Shown here one piece after another: positions 43,448 to 54,400 of a DNA stretch of 64,000 nucleotides. A program made the translations under genes and the position numbers. The DNA is taken from assembly GCA_000702085.1 (NCBI GenBank), contig JNKP01000001.1, forward strand, positions 868,001 to 932,000, written 5' to 3'. The first letter of the stretch is position 1. Each line of letters opens with the position of its first letter. The notes under the pieces were generated by a model. The model was given only the letters and a program-made list of their open reading frames with translations, was not told where the DNA came from and did no database searches. Source of the DNA: Lachnospiraceae bacterium P6A3. GTDB lineage: Bacteria > Bacillota > Clostridia > Lachnospirales > Lachnospiraceae.

Positions 43448-44443
43448 TTACACTAATACATCTTCGTATCTGACCTGCATGAGCGAATAAGGCATCCTGA
43501 TGGATCTTCCTTTTTCGCCGCTCATAAGTCTGCAGCATTCTCTCAGCGCTTCTTCGCCGATCTCTTTGAAATCCTGTCTTACGGTGACCATGTTCTTTCC
43601 CGCATAGCCCATGAGTGTAATGCCGTCAAATCCGCATACGGGATGGAACACGTTCATATCGGTAAGAGCCTTCATCGCACCGATTGCCATAAGATCCGAA
43701 CCGCAGGCGATGATGTCCTTGTCTCTTCCGTATTTCATCGTAAGCTCGCGCGCATTCTTTTCACTGAACGCGCCGTTCTTGACGGTAAGATCAAATCCCA
43801 GTTCCTCGGAAAGTTCTCTGGCTCCGCGGATTCTCTCTTCCGTAACATAACTGTTTGTTCTTCCGGAAATATAAAGTACGGAATCGCTGGGACCGGTGTT
43901 TTCGGTTATGGTCTTACGCAGTATATCCTTCTGAGCCTGTGCATGATCGACACCGATATTTGAAATGTTGTCGCTCTGCAAAGGCATGTCGACAACTACG
44001 GCTTTGAATTTCTCGTTTTCGATAACCGCAGTGAGCTCCTTCATATCACGGTCAAGACCGCATACGATGATACTTCTGATATTCTGGGCTTCCAGTCTGT
44101 GCTCAATCTCGGCAGCCTTCATTCCCGCAAACATTGAAAAGAATAAAGGCACCACATCAAGTCTTGCTTCATTGCCCGCTTTAACGGCACCCATAATGTA
44201 CTGCATCATGATCTCCGATGATGCAAGGGTCTGTCCGTCGGGATCGGTAAGAACAGCAACTCTGCCCGACTGTTTTGACGAAAGTGAAGCAGCAACCGAA
44301 TTTGGGATAAAGTGAAGTTCTTCGATAGCTTCATTTACCCTTATTATCGTATCCTCAGACACACTGGGATAATTGTTGATGACCTTGGATACAGTCGAGA
44401 CGGCTACTCCCGCTCTCTTGGCAACATCTCTGATGGTAACCAC
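43448..44443 (-). CDS. LacI-family transcriptional regulator
   Basis: 331 residues. N-terminal helix-turn-helix and hinge (VTIRDVAKRAGVAVSTVSKVINNYPSVSEDTIIRV, then PNSVAASLSS), then a type I binding-protein-like sensor domain. GTG start with GGAGGG nine bases ahead. A perfect GAAAACGTTTTC palindrome lies just downstream of its own promoter, which is the usual operator form for this family, so it likely represses itself and the co-transcribed glgP. The effector is probably a sugar or glycogen breakdown product; CcpA-like global control is less likely given the position. Confidence 0.9.
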   Translation of the reverse strand: MVTIRDVAKRAGVAVSTVSKVINNYPSVSEDTIIRVNEAIEELHFIPNSVAASLSSKQSGRVAVLTDPDGQTLASSEIMMQYIMGAVKAGNEARLDVVPLFFSMFAGMKAAEIEHRLEAQNIRSIIVCGLDRDMKELTAVIENEKFKAVVVDMPLQSDNISNIGVDHAQAQKDILRKTITENTGPSDSVLYISGRTNSYVTEERIRGARELSEELGFDLTVKNGAFSEKNARELTMKYGRDKDIIACGSDLMAIGAMKALTDMNVFHPVCGFDGITLMGYAGKNMVTVRQDFKEIGEEALRECCRLMSGEKGRSIRMPYSLMQVRYEDVLV

Positions 44444-44481
44444 CCTGAATCCCTCCTTTTCTGATATCGAAAAAGACTTCC

Positions 44482-44525
44482 GAAAACGTTTTCTTTATCG
44501 TACCACCCTTAAAATAATTTGTAAA
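44482..44525 (-). promoter_or_regulatory. Promoter and LacI-type operator of the regulator-glgP operon
   Basis: Minus strand TTTACA (44520-44525), 17 bases, TACGAT (44497-44502), then the palindrome GAAAACGTTTTC (44482-44493) at the expected start site. Binding there would block initiation. Confidence 0.7.
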
Positions 44526-44539
44526 GGTTTCGCATGTAT

Positions 44540-44570
44540 AAAAAAAGAGGATTGCGTTATGCAATCCTCA
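44540..44570 (-). terminator. Terminator of the small lipoprotein gene
   Basis: Minus-strand GAGGATTGC pairs with GCAATCCTC around five bases, then seven T residues. Confidence 0.88.
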
Positions 44571-44595
44571 TAATTTCGATATTACTCAGGGTTTA

Positions 44596-45171
44596 TTATT
44601 TCTCATCCGCAGAGAAATATACTCTGAAAGCATCTCCCTCGGTATTATCCTCATAATACTCGATGAATGCAATGCTGAAATCTTCCTCTCCTGCAGGTGC
44701 CTCGAAGATAAGAAGTCCGTCTACGGTCTCGTTAACCTTCATGTCGAACTCATTAGGGAACTGATCGTCAAGAAGGGGCTCGGATACTTCTACGGGATAT
44801 GAATACTCATCCTCTACTTCTTCGGTCCAGAGAAGAACGAAGTCGTCCTGCCACATGGGAACGCTCTCGGTGAAAGTGTTCTTAAGGGTAAGATCTACAA
44901 CCACAAGAATATTTCCGTTTGAAGGGGTGTATCCTCCGATGGAATCCTCGGTGTAGTATGCGCCGTTTACGGTGAAGTCGAACCATGCGGTTTTCATGGT
45001 CGATCCTTCTCTTCCCTCATAGAGGTAAGTTCCGTCATCATACTTATATGCTTCGATGTTGTCATCCTCTTCAACCCAGTTGCTTCCTGCACCGGCAATA
45101 CCGGTCTTTCCGCAAGCTGCGAGGGACATCATCATAATGCCTGCAAGAACTGCTGCGATAAATTTTTTCAT
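44596..45171 (-). CDS. Small lipoprotein with DUF4352-like domain
   Basis: 191 residues. Signal MKKFIAAVLAGIMMMSLAAC with lipobox, so it is anchored outside the membrane. Residues about 55-190 look like a beta-sandwich of the DUF4352/telokin-like type: WFDFTVNGAYYTEDSIGGYTPSNGNILVVVDLTLKN runs as two strands (words split for length), then ESVPMWQDDFVLLW and FEAPAGEEDFSIAFIEY. Such domains are widespread in Gram-positive lipoproteins with no fixed function. It lies downstream of tuf and may receive read-through transcription. Family assignment is tentative. Confidence 0.75.
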   Translation of the reverse strand: MKKFIAAVLAGIMMMSLAACGKTGIAGAGSNWVEEDDNIEAYKYDDGTYLYEGREGSTMKTAWFDFTVNGAYYTEDSIGGYTPSNGNILVVVDLTLKNTFTESVPMWQDDFVLLWTEEVEDEYSYPVEVSEPLLDDQFPNEFDMKVNETVDGLLIFEAPAGEEDFSIAFIEYYEDNTEGDAFRVYFSADEK

Positions 45172-45191
45172 AATAATCTCCGTTTCAAGAA

Positions 45192-45220
45192 ATATGCCGG
45201 AGATTAAATCTCCGGCATAT
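45192..45220 (-). terminator. Perfect hairpin after tuf
   Basis: Thirteen-base arms ATATGCCGGAGAT and ATCTCCGGCATAT around TAA form a perfect palindrome, followed on the minus strand by TTTCTT. It is a weak terminator or 3' stabiliser; the lipoprotein gene downstream may depend on read-through. Confidence 0.6.
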
Positions 45221-45259
45221 ATGTTAATTAATTAAATCCTGAAAAGTCCCGTCTTCAAA

Positions 45260-46447
45260 TTACTCGATGACAGTTGCAACTCTTCCTGATCCAACGGTAC
45301 GTCCACCTTCTCTGATAGCGAAGGTAAGTCCCTGCTCCATAGCGATGGGGTGGATGAGCTCGATGGTCATCTCAACGTTGTCGCCGGGCATGCACATCTC
45401 GGTTCCTTCGGGAAGGGAGATAACGCCGGTAACGTCAGTTGTTCTGAAATAGAACTGAGGTCTGTAGTTATTGAAGAAAGGAGTGTGACGTCCACCCTCG
45501 TCCTTGGTAAGAACGTAAACCTGTGCGGTAAACTTCTTGTGGCAAGTAACGGTTCCGGGCTTAGCAACAACCTGTCCACGCTCGATGTCTTTTCTGTCTA
45601 CACCACGAAGAAGTGCTCCGATGTTGTCGCCGGCCTGAGCCTCGTCAAGCATCTTACGGAACATCTCGATACCGGTGATAACTGACTTACCCTTCTCTTC
45701 CTTGATTCCAAGGATCTCAACTTCGTCGTTGAGGTGAAGAGTTCCTCTCTCTACACGGCCGGTAGCAACAGTACCACGTCCGGTGATGGTGAATACGTCC
45801 TCGACAGGCATAAGGAAAGGCTTGTCGGTGTCACGCTGAGGATCGGGAATGTAAGAGTCAACGGTAGCCATAAGCTCCATGATCTTGTCTCCCCACTCGC
45901 CCATGGGATCTTCAAGAGCCTTAAGAGCGGAACCCTTGATGATAGGGCAATCCTTGAATCCGTACTCTTCAAGCTGCTCGGTAACTTCCATCTCAACGAG
46001 CTCGATAAGCTCGGGATCGTCAACCATGTCGCACTTGTTAAGGAATACTACGATGTAAGGAACGCCAACCTGTCTGGAAAGGAGGATGTGCTCCTTGGTC
46101 TGAGCCATAACACCGTCGGTAGCAGCTACTACGAGGATAGCGCCGTCCATCTGTGCAGCACCGGTGATCATGTTCTTTACATAGTCAGCGTGGCCGGGGC
46201 AGTCAACGTGTGCATAGTGTCTGTTCTCGGTCTGATACTCAACGTGAGCGGTAGAGATGGTGATTCCTCTCTCTCTCTCTTCGGGAGCCTTATCGATGTT
46301 GCTGAAATCGGTAGCAGTATTTCCTGAAACTCTCTCTGCAAGAACCTTGGTGATTGCAGCGGTAAGAGTGGTCTTACCATGGTCAACGTGGCCGATGGTA
46401 CCAATGTTACAATGGGGTTTTGTTCTTTCAAACTTTTCTTTAGCCAT
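45260..46447 (-). CDS. tuf: Elongation factor Tu
   Basis: 395 residues. GTPase that delivers aminoacyl-tRNA to the ribosome. G1 [14 protein letters not shown], effector loop ERGITIST, G3 [13 protein letters not shown]4 NKCDMVD and the C-terminal [11 protein letters not shown] are all standard. AGGAGG precedes the ATG. It follows fusA in the str cluster but has a promoter of its own within the fusA-tuf gap, so its high level need not depend on read-through. Confidence 0.98.
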   Translation of the reverse strand: MAKEKFERTKPHCNIGTIGHVDHGKTTLTAAITKVLAERVSGNTATDFSNIDKAPEERERGITISTAHVEYQTENRHYAHVDCPGHADYVKNMITGAAQMDGAILVVAATDGVMAQTKEHILLSRQVGVPYIVVFLNKCDMVDDPELIELVEMEVTEQLEEYGFKDCPIIKGSALKALEDPMGEWGDKIMELMATVDSYIPDPQRDTDKPFLMPVEDVFTITGRGTVATGRVERGTLHLNDEVEILGIKEEKGKSVITGIEMFRKMLDEAQAGDNIGALLRGVDRKDIERGQVVAKPGTVTCHKKFTAQVYVLTKDEGGRHTPFFNNYRPQFYFRTTDVTGVISLPEGTEMCMPGDNVEMTIELIHPIAMEQGLTFAIREGGRTVGSGRVATVIE

Positions 46448-46534
46448 TTCAACTTTCCTCCTGAAATGAAGTGTTTATACTGCGCCGTACGCTCGCGCCT
46501 ACGGCGCCTGATTTTCGTTACACGGCTACCGACT

Positions 46535-46563
46535 ATTATATTAAAAGCGTAGCCGTAATTCAA
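46535..46563 (-). promoter_or_regulatory. Internal promoter of tuf within an inverted repeat
   Basis: Minus strand TTGAAT (46558-46563), 17 bases, perfect TATAAT (46535-46540). The -10 lies in the loop between ACGGCTAC and GTAGCCGT arms (46522-46529 and 46549-46556). A second GC-rich hairpin GCGCCGTA / TACGGCGC follows at about 46478-46505 in the leader. Confidence 0.75.
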
Positions 46564-46577
46564 GCATTTTTGGGGCT

Positions 46578-48740
46578 TTATTTATCCTTGCCTGCAAGAA
46601 CCTTCTCCTGAACATTCTTGGGAACGGGCTCGTACTTTTCGAAGAACATTGAGTAGTTACCACGGCCCTGGGTTCTGGAACGAAGGTCTGTTGAATATCC
46701 GAACATCTCTGCAAGAGGAACGAAAGCTTTAACCATCTTGCCTCCGCCGATGTCTTCCATACCTTCAACACGTCCACGTCTTGAGTTAAGATCGCCGATA
46801 ACGTCTCCCATGTATTCCTCGGGCATTGTTACCTCAACCTTCATGATGGGCTCAAGAAGAACGGGAGCAGCCTTGCTCATAGCTTCCTTGAATGCCATTG
46901 ATCCGGCAATATGGAATGCCATTTCGGAAGAGTCTACTTCGTGGTAGGATCCGTCGTAAACGTTGGCGTGAACGCCGAGTACGGGGAATCCGCCGAGAGT
47001 ACCTGCCTGCATTGCTTCCTTGATACCGTCTCCGACTGCAGGTACGTACTCCTTAGGAATAGCACCGCCGACGATGGTGGACTCAAAGAGAAGCTGAGGG
47101 GGCTCGTTGAGAAGGATGTTAGCCTTAGGATCAAATTCGAAATGGTCGCAGTTAGCTTCCATGGGCTCGAACTTAACCTTACAGTGTCCGTACTGACCAC
47201 GTCCACCGGACTGCTTAGCATACTTCATATCAACGTCGCAAGGCTTGGTGATAGCTTCCTTGTATGCAACCTGAGGTGCACCAACGTTAGCCTCAACCTT
47301 GTACTCACGAAGAAGTCTGTCTACGATGATCTCGAGGTGAAGCTCACCCATACCTGCGATGATGGTCTGGCCGGTCTCGGTGTTGGTATGAGCTCTGAAA
47401 GTAGGATCTTCCTCAGCAAGCTTTGCAAGAGCGTCTGCCATCTTGTCCTGACCTGCTTTGGTCTTGGGCTCGATAGCAAGCTCGATAACGGGCTCGGGGA
47501 ACTCCATGGACTCAAGGATGATAGGATGCTGCTCGTCGCAGATGGTATCACCGGTTGAGGTGGACTTGAAGCCTACTGCTGCAGCGATATCGCCGGAGAA
47601 AACTTCATCGAGCTCGGATCTCTTGTTAGCATGCATCTGAAGGATACGTCCGACTCTCTCTTTCTTACCCTTAGATGAGTTATAAACATATGAACCGGAT
47701 TTAAGAGTTCCGGAATAAACTCTGAAGAACGCAAGTCTTCCTACGAAAGGATCGGAAATGATCTTGAATGCAAGAGCTGAGAAAGGCTCATCATCGGATG
47801 ACTTTCTGGAAAGCTCATTTCCTTCCTCATCGGTACCGGTTGCATCAGCAATGTCGGTAGGAGCGGGCATGAAGTCGATGACTGCGTCAAGGAGCTTCTG
47901 AATACCCTTATTCTGGTGAGCGGATCCGCAGCAAACGGGAACACCGGTGTTCTCGATGGTAGCCTTACGAAGTGCAGCCTTCATCTCAGCGATGGTAGGC
48001 TCTTCGCCGTCAAGGTACTTCATCATGAGATCATCATCAAACTCACAGATCTGCTCTACGAGCTTGGTGTGCCACTCATCAGCCTCAGCCTGCATATCCT
48101 CGGGGATATCGGTGATGGATATGTCCTCACCCTTGCTGTCGTTATAGATATAAGCCTTCATCTCGAAGAGGTCGATGATTCCCTTGAAGTAATCTTCCTT
48201 ACCGATGGGGAGCTCGATAACAACGGGGTTCTTGCCCAGCTTGGTACGGATCTCCTTAACGGTATTCATGAAGTTTGCTCCGAGGATGTCCATCTTGTTG
48301 ACAAAAGCCATTCTCGGTACGTGATAGGTGTCAGCCTGTCTCCAAACGTTCTCGGACTGGGGCTCAACACCACCCTTAGCGTCAAATACACCTACTGCTC
48401 CGTCGAGGACTCTGAGTGATCTCTCAACCTCTACGGTGAAGTCAACGTGACCCGGGGTATCAATGATGTTGATACGATGCTCAAGTGCACCGGGCTGGGT
48501 CTTGCAGTTCTCCTGGTGAGTCCAGTGACAGGTGGTAGCTGCGGAGGTAATGGTAATACCTCTCTCCTGCTCCTGCTCCATGTAGTCCATGGTAGCGGTT
48601 CCTTCATAAGTCTCACCGATCTTGTAGTTAACGCCGGTATAATAAAGAATTCTCTCGGTAAGAGTGGTCTTACCTGCATCGATATGCGCCATGATACCGA
48701 TGTTTCTTGTTCTCTCGAGGGGATATTGTCTCTCTGCCAT
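46578..48740 (-). CDS. fusA: Elongation factor G
   Basis: 720 residues, slightly longer than the usual 690-700. Translocation GTPase: [22 protein letters not shown] (G1, split by function), [31 protein letters not shown] and [10 protein letters not shown], then domains II-V ending with [19 protein letters not shown]. Extra length sits mainly near residues 60-80 ([18 protein letters not shown]) and around 300 ([18 protein letters not shown]). It lies 13 bases after rpsG in the str cluster with GGAGGG ahead of the ATG. Confidence 0.97.
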   Translation of the reverse strand: MAERQYPLERTRNIGIMAHIDAGKTTLTERILYYTGVNYKIGETYEGTATMDYMEQEQERGITITSAATTCHWTHQENCKTQPGALEHRINIIDTPGHVDFTVEVERSLRVLDGAVGVFDAKGGVEPQSENVWRQADTYHVPRMAFVNKMDILGANFMNTVKEIRTKLGKNPVVIELPIGKEDYFKGIIDLFEMKAYIYNDSKGEDISITDIPEDMQAEADEWHTKLVEQICEFDDDLMMKYLDGEEPTIAEMKAALRKATIENTGVPVCCGSAHQNKGIQKLLDAVIDFMPAPTDIADATGTDEEGNELSRKSSDDEPFSALAFKIISDPFVGRLAFFRVYSGTLKSGSYVYNSSKGKKERVGRILQMHANKRSELDEVFSGDIAAAVGFKSTSTGDTICDEQHPIILESMEFPEPVIELAIEPKTKAGQDKMADALAKLAEEDPTFRAHTNTETGQTIIAGMGELHLEIIVDRLLREYKVEANVGAPQVAYKEAITKPCDVDMKYAKQSGGRGQYGHCKVKFEPMEANCDHFEFDPKANILLNEPPQLLFESTIVGGAIPKEYVPAVGDGIKEAMQAGTLGGFPVLGVHANVYDGSYHEVDSSEMAFHIAGSMAFKEAMSKAAPVLLEPIMKVEVTMPEEYMGDVIGDLNSRRGRVEGMEDIGGGKMVKAFVPLAEMFGYSTDLRSRTQGRGNYSMFFEKYEPVPKNVQEKVLAGKDK

Positions 48741-48753
48741 TTATATTCCCTCC

Positions 48754-49224
48754 TTAAAAACGATAATGCGCAAACGCCTTGTTTGCCTCGGCCATCTTGT
48801 GCATATCTTCCTTACGCTTTACAGCACCTCCGGTGTTGTTTGAAGCATCGAGGATCTCGTTAGCGAGTCTCTCGATCATGGTCTTCTCACCACGCTTGCG
48901 AGCAAACATGGTAAGCCATCTAAGGCCGAGGGTCTGTCTTCTCTCGGGCTTAACTTCAAGAGGAACCTGGTAGGTTGCTCCGCCGACTCTTCTTGCCTTA
49001 CACTCCAAAGTAGGCATGATGTTGTTCATAGCTGCCTGAAATACTTCAAGTGCGGGCTTGCCGGACTTTTCTTCAACTTCTGCAAATGCTCCGTAAACGA
49101 TCTTCTGGGCTACGCCCTTCTTACCGTCGATCATGACATTGTTTACAAGCTTTGTAACAATCTTGTCATTATACAAAGGATCTGCAAGAACGTCTCTTTT
49201 TGCAATATGTCCTTTTCTTGGCAC
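48754..49224 (-). CDS. rpsG: 30S ribosomal protein S7
   Basis: 156 residues, standard. Starts [31 protein letters not shown] (two phrases) with a GTG start codon after GGAGGGAAGTAAC. The core [20 protein letters not shown] and the C-terminal [10 protein letters not shown] are typical. It nucleates assembly of the 30S head. A gap of about 190 bases upstream, after rpsL, holds a GAACTG/CAGTTC hairpin (around 49384-49402) but no gene. Confidence 0.98.
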   Translation of the reverse strand: MPRKGHIAKRDVLADPLYNDKIVTKLVNNVMIDGKKGVAQKIVYGAFAEVEEKSGKPALEVFQAAMNNIMPTLECKARRVGGATYQVPLEVKPERRQTLGLRWLTMFARKRGEKTMIERLANEILDASNNTGGAVKRKEDMHKMAEANKAFAHYRF

Positions 49225-49418
49225 GTTACTTCCCTCCTTAACAAATATAAGTTAATTCATCGGTACTCACATGTGTTTCCCCAAGTGTTCGTGCGGACGG
49301 TAGGTCCTATCTTTATGTAAAGATGAACTACTAACTTTCCAACACTATTTCTCAGTTACGTTTTTGTATTTACCGAAAACCTAAGAACTGTTTTCTCAGT
49401 TCCCGACCTCATAAGAAA

Positions 49419-49841
49419 TTATTTCTTATCGGCCTTAGGTCTCTTGGCACCGTACTTGGAACGGGCCTGTCTGCGGTTTGCTACGCCTGCGGTATCAAGG
49501 GTTCCACGGATGATGTGATATCTGGTACCGGGAAGATCCTTAACACGTCCGCCACGGATCAGCACTACGGAGTGCTCCTGGAGATTATGTCCTTCACCGG
49601 GAATGTAGCTGGTAACTTCAATTCCGTTGGAGAGACGTACTCTCGCGATCTTACGAAGTGCGGAGTTAGGCTTCTTGGGGGTCGCAGTCTTAACAGCAGT
49701 ACATACGCCACGCTTCTGGGGTGAGGAGTTCTCTACTGCCTTCTTGTGAAGAGAGTTGAAGCTTCTCTGAAGAGCGGGAGCGGTAGACTTCTTAACGCTG
49801 GTCTGACGGCCCTTTCTTACTAACTGGTTAAATGTGGGCAT
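49419..49841 (-). CDS. rpsL: 30S ribosomal protein S12
   Basis: 140 residues from the ATG at 49841, chosen because AAAGGTGAAC precedes it and S12 proteins start [12 protein letters not shown]. Conserved [20 protein letters not shown] contains the lysine linked to streptomycin sensitivity, followed by [22 protein letters not shown]. It belongs to the decoding centre of the 30S subunit and is the first gene of the str cluster, with a strong promoter at 49932-49960. Confidence 0.98.
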   Translation of the reverse strand: MPTFNQLVRKGRQTSVKKSTAPALQRSFNSLHKKAVENSSPQKRGVCTAVKTATPKKPNSALRKIARVRLSNGIEVTSYIPGEGHNLQEHSVVLIRGGRVKDLPGTRYHIIRGTLDTAGVANRRQARSKYGAKRPKADKK

Positions 49842-49931
49842 TTCGTTCACCTTTCCTTTCTTAATATTTACGTTTATCAAAGGTTACTGCGCCGTAAGGG
49901 CATAGTAAGTCCTTTGTACGCACGCTAAAAT

Positions 49932-49960
49932 AGTATATGTGCTTGTAAAGCCTTTGTCAA
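49932..49960 (-). promoter_or_regulatory. Promoter of the rpsL-rpsG-fusA cluster
   Basis: Minus strand perfect TTGACA (49955-49960), 17 bases, TATACT (49932-49937), about 90 bases before rpsL. The leader contains a short TTACT...AGTAA hairpin. Confidence 0.85.
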
Positions 49961-49976
49961 ACATTATTTTGCCGAA

Positions 49977-50005
49977 TTGATAACATGTACTATATATGGT
50001 ATAAT
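49977..50005 (+). promoter_or_regulatory. Promoter of the YeaQ-type membrane protein gene
   Basis: TTGATA (49977-49982), 17 bases ending in TGG, perfect TATAAT (50000-50005). It is divergent from the rpsL promoter. Confidence 0.8.
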
Positions 50006-50050
50006 CTGCCCTGTTGAACAAGATATTTAGATCCTGAAAGGAGATCATTT

Positions 50051-50299
50051 ATGGGCATTCTCGGCAACCTGATCCTGTCACTTGTTATCGGAGCTTTATG
50101 CGGATTCCTGGCAGGAGTCATCATGAAGAGTAACAATAACCTTCTTATCAATATTATCCTGGGTATCGTAGGAGGCGTCGTAGGAGGTTTTATTTTCAGC
50201 ATTCTCGGTTTTGCCGCAACGGGCATTATCGGCAACATCATCAGCGGTGTCGTCGGAGCATGCATCCTCATCGCCGTATTCAGACTCCTGAAAAAATAA
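50051..50299 (+). CDS. GlsB/YeaQ/YmgE-type stress membrane protein
   Basis: 82 residues, almost wholly hydrophobic, with three Gly-rich membrane helices: MGILGNLILSLVIGALCGFLAGVIM (two parts), LLINIILGIVGGVVGGFIFS and GIIGNIISGVVGACILIAVF. This is the transglycosylase-associated (PF04226) family pattern, found in stress regulons of many bacteria; the molecular function is not known despite the name. AAAGGAG precedes the ATG and a clear promoter and terminator make it a one-gene unit. Confidence 0.88.
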   Translation: MGILGNLILSLVIGALCGFLAGVIMKSNNNLLINIILGIVGGVVGGFIFSILGFAATGIIGNIISGVVGACILIAVFRLLKK

Positions 50300-50312
50300 A
50301 ACGACTGAAGGC

Positions 50313-50355
50313 AAAAAATTACCGCTTCCCTCAAAGCAGAGAGAAGCGGTTTTAT
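50313..50355. terminator. Bidirectional terminator between the YeaQ-type gene and rmlD
   Basis: ACCGCTTC and GAAGCGGT arms with an inner CTC/GAG helix. A run of A lies on one side (T on the minus strand) and TTTATT on the other. Confidence 0.82.
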
Positions 50356-50373
50356 TATGCGCATTTTTCCGGT

Positions 50374-51288
50374 TTATTTTTCTATCTCTTTAAGATATCT
50401 CCTGAGTGCATCTCTCCAGTCGGGGAGAGGGGTAAATCCGTTCTTTACAAGCTTTGACTTATCAAGTCTCGAATTAAAAGGTCTTGCAGCCTTGCTGAGG
50501 CCGTATTCTGCGGTGGTAACTCTCTTTATGACCGTCTTTTTGCCCGCTTCCTGCATAATGGCTTCGGCAAAATCGGCCCATGAGATATATCCGCCTTCAT
50601 TTGTCGCGTGATATGTTCCGTACTTGTCGGTAAGGATCATGTCCACAAGAAGTCTGGACAGATCATATGTATAAGTAGGTGTTCCAATCTGATCGCATAC
50701 GACGGAAAGCTCGTCATGGGTCTCGGAAAGTCTGAGCATGGTTGCAATGAAGTTCTTGCCGTTAAGTCCGAACACCCAGGCAATACGTACGATAAAATAC
50801 TTCTCCAGCTTTTCTCTTACCGCAAGTTCTCCGCCGAGTTTTGATCTTCCGTATACGGAAAGCGGAGCATAGTCCGTGCAGTCGGGATCCCAGGGAGTTT
50901 CGCCCTGTCCGTCAAAAACATAATCGGTACTCAGATACAGCATCTTTGCACCTGTCTTTGCACATGCATCGGCAATATTGGCGGTTCCTTTTACATTGAC
51001 CGCTTCGACAATATCTTTCTTGTCTTCATCCTCTGCGGCATCCACAGCGGTCCATGCGGCGCAGTGTAAAACCGCATCCGGAGCATAGTCTTCTATAGCC
51101 TTCATTACCGCATCGGCATCCGTGATATCCACGGATACATAAGGTGCCGATGTTGCGGCACTTCCGTCCTGTACACCGTTATAGGAAGGTGCAAGGTCTG
51201 AACCCATGCACTCTATATTTCTCTTGGAAAGTTCGTTTATAAGATCATGGCCAAGCTGTCCGCAGGCACCCGTCACAAAAACTTTCAT
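50374..51288 (-). CDS. rmlD: dTDP-4-dehydrorhamnose reductase
   Basis: 304 residues from the ATG at 51288, which has GGAGA six bases ahead; the longer reading adds an unlikely N-terminus. Extended SDR fold: MKVFVTGACGQLGHDL (NAD(P) loop), MLYLSTDYVFDG, the catalytic YGRSKLGGE (YxxxK) and VRIAWVFGLNGKNF. It makes dTDP-L-rhamnose for cell-surface polysaccharide. The other rml genes are not in the window, so it is a lone copy here. A related sugar reductase cannot be excluded. Confidence 0.88.
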   Translation of the reverse strand: MKVFVTGACGQLGHDLINELSKRNIECMGSDLAPSYNGVQDGSAATSAPYVSVDITDADAVMKAIEDYAPDAVLHCAAWTAVDAAEDEDKKDIVEAVNVKGTANIADACAKTGAKMLYLSTDYVFDGQGETPWDPDCTDYAPLSVYGRSKLGGELAVREKLEKYFIVRIAWVFGLNGKNFIATMLRLSETHDELSVVCDQIGTPTYTYDLSRLLVDMILTDKYGTYHATNEGGYISWADFAEAIMQEAGKKTVIKRVTTAEYGLSKAARPFNSRLDKSKLVKNGFTPLPDWRDALRRYLKEIEK

Positions 51289-51353
51289 TGCATTCTCCAA
51301 AAATAATATATTAAAGACTTTACTATTATATAAAAAAATATCCGTAAATGCAC

Positions 51354-51389
51354 GTTCCCGGCAAAGGTATTTTCGCCTCTGCCGGGAAC
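51354..51389 (-). terminator. Hairpin after rpoC
   Basis: Minus-strand GTTCCCGGCA pairs with TGCCGGGAAC, with an inner AGG/CCT helix. The T run (ATTTTTTT) comes only about 14 bases later, so it is an imperfect intrinsic terminator. Confidence 0.6.
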
Positions 51390-51414
51390 CGTTATCTGTC
51401 ATTTACTTTTCGGA

Positions 51415-54400
51415 TCATTCTGCGTCGCTGTTATCAACCGCTTCAGCCTGAGCGCTTTCGAATACTTCGTCTGCGTTCTGTGCTTCATTGATCGAGTTCT
51501 TGTTGTTAAGGTCGGTTGAAAGAGAAATGGTTCTGTATCTCTTAAGACCTGTTCCCGCAGGAATGAGCTTACCGATGATGACGTTCTCCTTAAGTCCGAT
51601 AAGGGGATCGGTCTTTCCTTTGATTGCTGCATCGGTGAGAACCTTGGTGGTCTCCTGGAATGATGCTGCAGACATGAAGGAATCGGTTGCAAGGGCTGCC
51701 TTGGTAATACCGAGGATGATGGGAGTTGCTTCGATCTGCTTCTTGCCCTCTGCGGCAAGCTGCTCGTTGATGTCATCGAGGTCAAGCTTGTCGATCTGGG
51801 TTCCTGCAAGGAGCTGGGTATCTCCGGGATCATCGATGCGAACCTTGCGGAGCATCTGACGAACGAGAACTTCGATATGCTTATCTGCGATATCAACACC
51901 CTGCAGACGGTAAACTCTCTGTACCTCTTTGAGGAGGTAATCCTGAACGGATCTGATACCCTTGATCTTGAGAAGATCGTGGGGATCGATACTACCTTCG
52001 GTAAGATAATCACCGGCCTCAACATGCTGGCCTTCTTCTACCTTAAGGCTTGAACCGAACTTGGCAAGATAATCTCTCTTCTCGCCGGTCTCGGAATTTT
52101 CAACATAGATCTTTCTGGATCTCTTGATGTCTTCGATCTTGGTGATGACACCGTCGATCTCGGAAATGATAGCAAGTCCCTTGGGCTTTCTTGCTTCGAA
52201 GAGCTCTTCGACTCTGGGAAGACCCTGGGTAATATCGCTACCTGCGACACCACCGGTATGGAATGTTCTCATGGTAAGCTGTGTACCGGGCTCACCGATG
52301 GACTGTGCAGCGATGATACCGACTGCTTCACCGATCTGAACCTTCTCGCCTGTTGCCATGTTAGCGCCGTAGCACTTAGCACAGATACCGTTCTTGCAAC
52401 GGCAGGTGAGGATGGTACGGATTCTTACCTTATCGAGGGGCTTTCCGTCTCCGCCTACTCCGCTCTCCATGATACGCTCTGCTCTTGCGGGAGTGATCAT
52501 GTGATTTGCCTTAACAATGATGTTGCCATCCTTGTCCTTGATATCAACGCAGGTAGTACGTCCGACAAGTCTGTCCTTAAGCTTCTCGATGGTTTCTTTT
52601 CCATCCATGAATGCCTTAACACTCATTCCGGGGATTTCATCTCTGCCTGCAGAGCAATCCTCTTCCTGAATGACAAGCTGCTGTGATACGTCAACCATTC
52701 GTCTGGTGAGGTAACCGGAGTCTGCGGTACGAAGTGCGGTATCGGAGAGACCTTTACGTGCACCGTGTGCCGACATGAAGTACTCGAGTACGTCGAGACC
52801 TTCACGGAAGTTGGACTTAATGGGAAGCTCGATGGTGTGTCCCGAGGTATCTGCCATGAGTCCGCGCATTCCGGCAAGCTGCTTGATCTGCTGATTGGAA
52901 CCACGGGCTCCGGAGTCAGCCATCATGTAAATATTGTTGTACTTATCAAGTCCCTTGAGAAGTGCGTTGGTAAGATCTTTATCGGTCTTGTTCCAAACTT
53001 CGATAACGGATCTGTATCTCTCGGGCTCGGTAATAAGTCCGCGGTGATAGTTAAGTGCGAGCTTATCAACGGTCTCCTGTGCCTTAGCAAGAAGCTCGGG
53101 CTTTTCAGGGGGAACGGTCATATCCGAAATGGATACGGTCATTGCCGCTCTGGTAGAGAACTTATATCCGATGGACTTAACATCGTCAAGAACCTCAGCG
53201 GTCTTGAAGATTCCGTGTGTATTGATGACCTTTTCGAGGATCTGCTTAAGCTGCTTCTTTCCTACGAGGAAATCAATCTCAGGCTTAAGGAATTCTTCGG
53301 GGTTGGTTCTGTCTACATAACCGAGATCCTGAGGAAGGATTTCATTGAAGAAGAGTCTTCCGAGAGTGGTCTCAACCATTCCGCTGACTTCTTCACCCTT
53401 GGAATTCTTCTTGGTTATTCTGACCTTAATCTTGCTGTGAAGAGTGATGATTCCGTTCTCATAAGCAAGGATTGCTTCGTTCATATCCTTGTAGATATTT
53501 CCTTCACCCTTCTCACCGGGTCTCTCCTGAGTCAGATAGTAAATACCCAGAACCATATCCTGTGAAGGAACGGCAACGGGACCGCCGTCCGAAGGCTTAA
53601 GAAGGTTGTTGGGAGAGAGCAGTAAGAATCTGCACTCTGCCTGAGCCTCTGCGGAGAGAGGAAGGTGTACTGCCATCTGGTCTCCGTCGAAGTCTGCGTT
53701 GAACGCGGTACATACGAGGGGATGAAGCTTAATAGCCTTACCTTCTACGAGAATGGGCTCGAATGCCTGAATACCGAGTCTGTGAAGCGTAGGAGCACGG
53801 TTGAGCATAACGGGATGCTCTCTGATGACGTCCTCGAGAACGTCCCATACCTTGTCGTCCCAACGCTCGACAAGCTTCTTAGCATTCTTGATATTCTGGC
53901 TTATTCCACGGCCTACAAGCTCCTTCATAACGAAAGGCTTGAAGAGCTCAAGTGCCATCTCCTTGGGAAGACCGCACTGATAGATCTTGAGTTCGGGTCC
54001 TACGACGATAACGGAACGTCCGGAATAGTCAACACGCTTTCCGAGAAGGTTCTGACGGAAACGTCCTGCCTTACCTTTGAGCATATCGGAAAGAGACTTG
54101 AGAGATCTGTTTCCGGGGCCGGTAACGGGGCGTCCTCTTCTTCCGTTGTCGATAAGGGCATCAACTGCCTCCTGGAGCATTCTCTTCTCGTTTCTGACAA
54201 TGATATCAGGTGCGCCGAGCTCGATAAGTCTCTTGAGACGGTTGTTTCTGTTGATGATACGGCGATACAGATCGTTGAGATCTGAGGTTGCAAATCTTCC
54301 GCCGTCGAGCTGTACCATTGCACGAAGCTCAGGGGGAATAACAGGAAGTGCATCCATGATCATCCACTCGGGCTTGTTGCCTGACTCGCAGAAAGCTTCG

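Noticed and set aside
52765-53565. Long plus-strand ORF (266 codons) antisense to rpoC
   Set aside because: A shadow of a highly biased gene; no ribosome site or domain.
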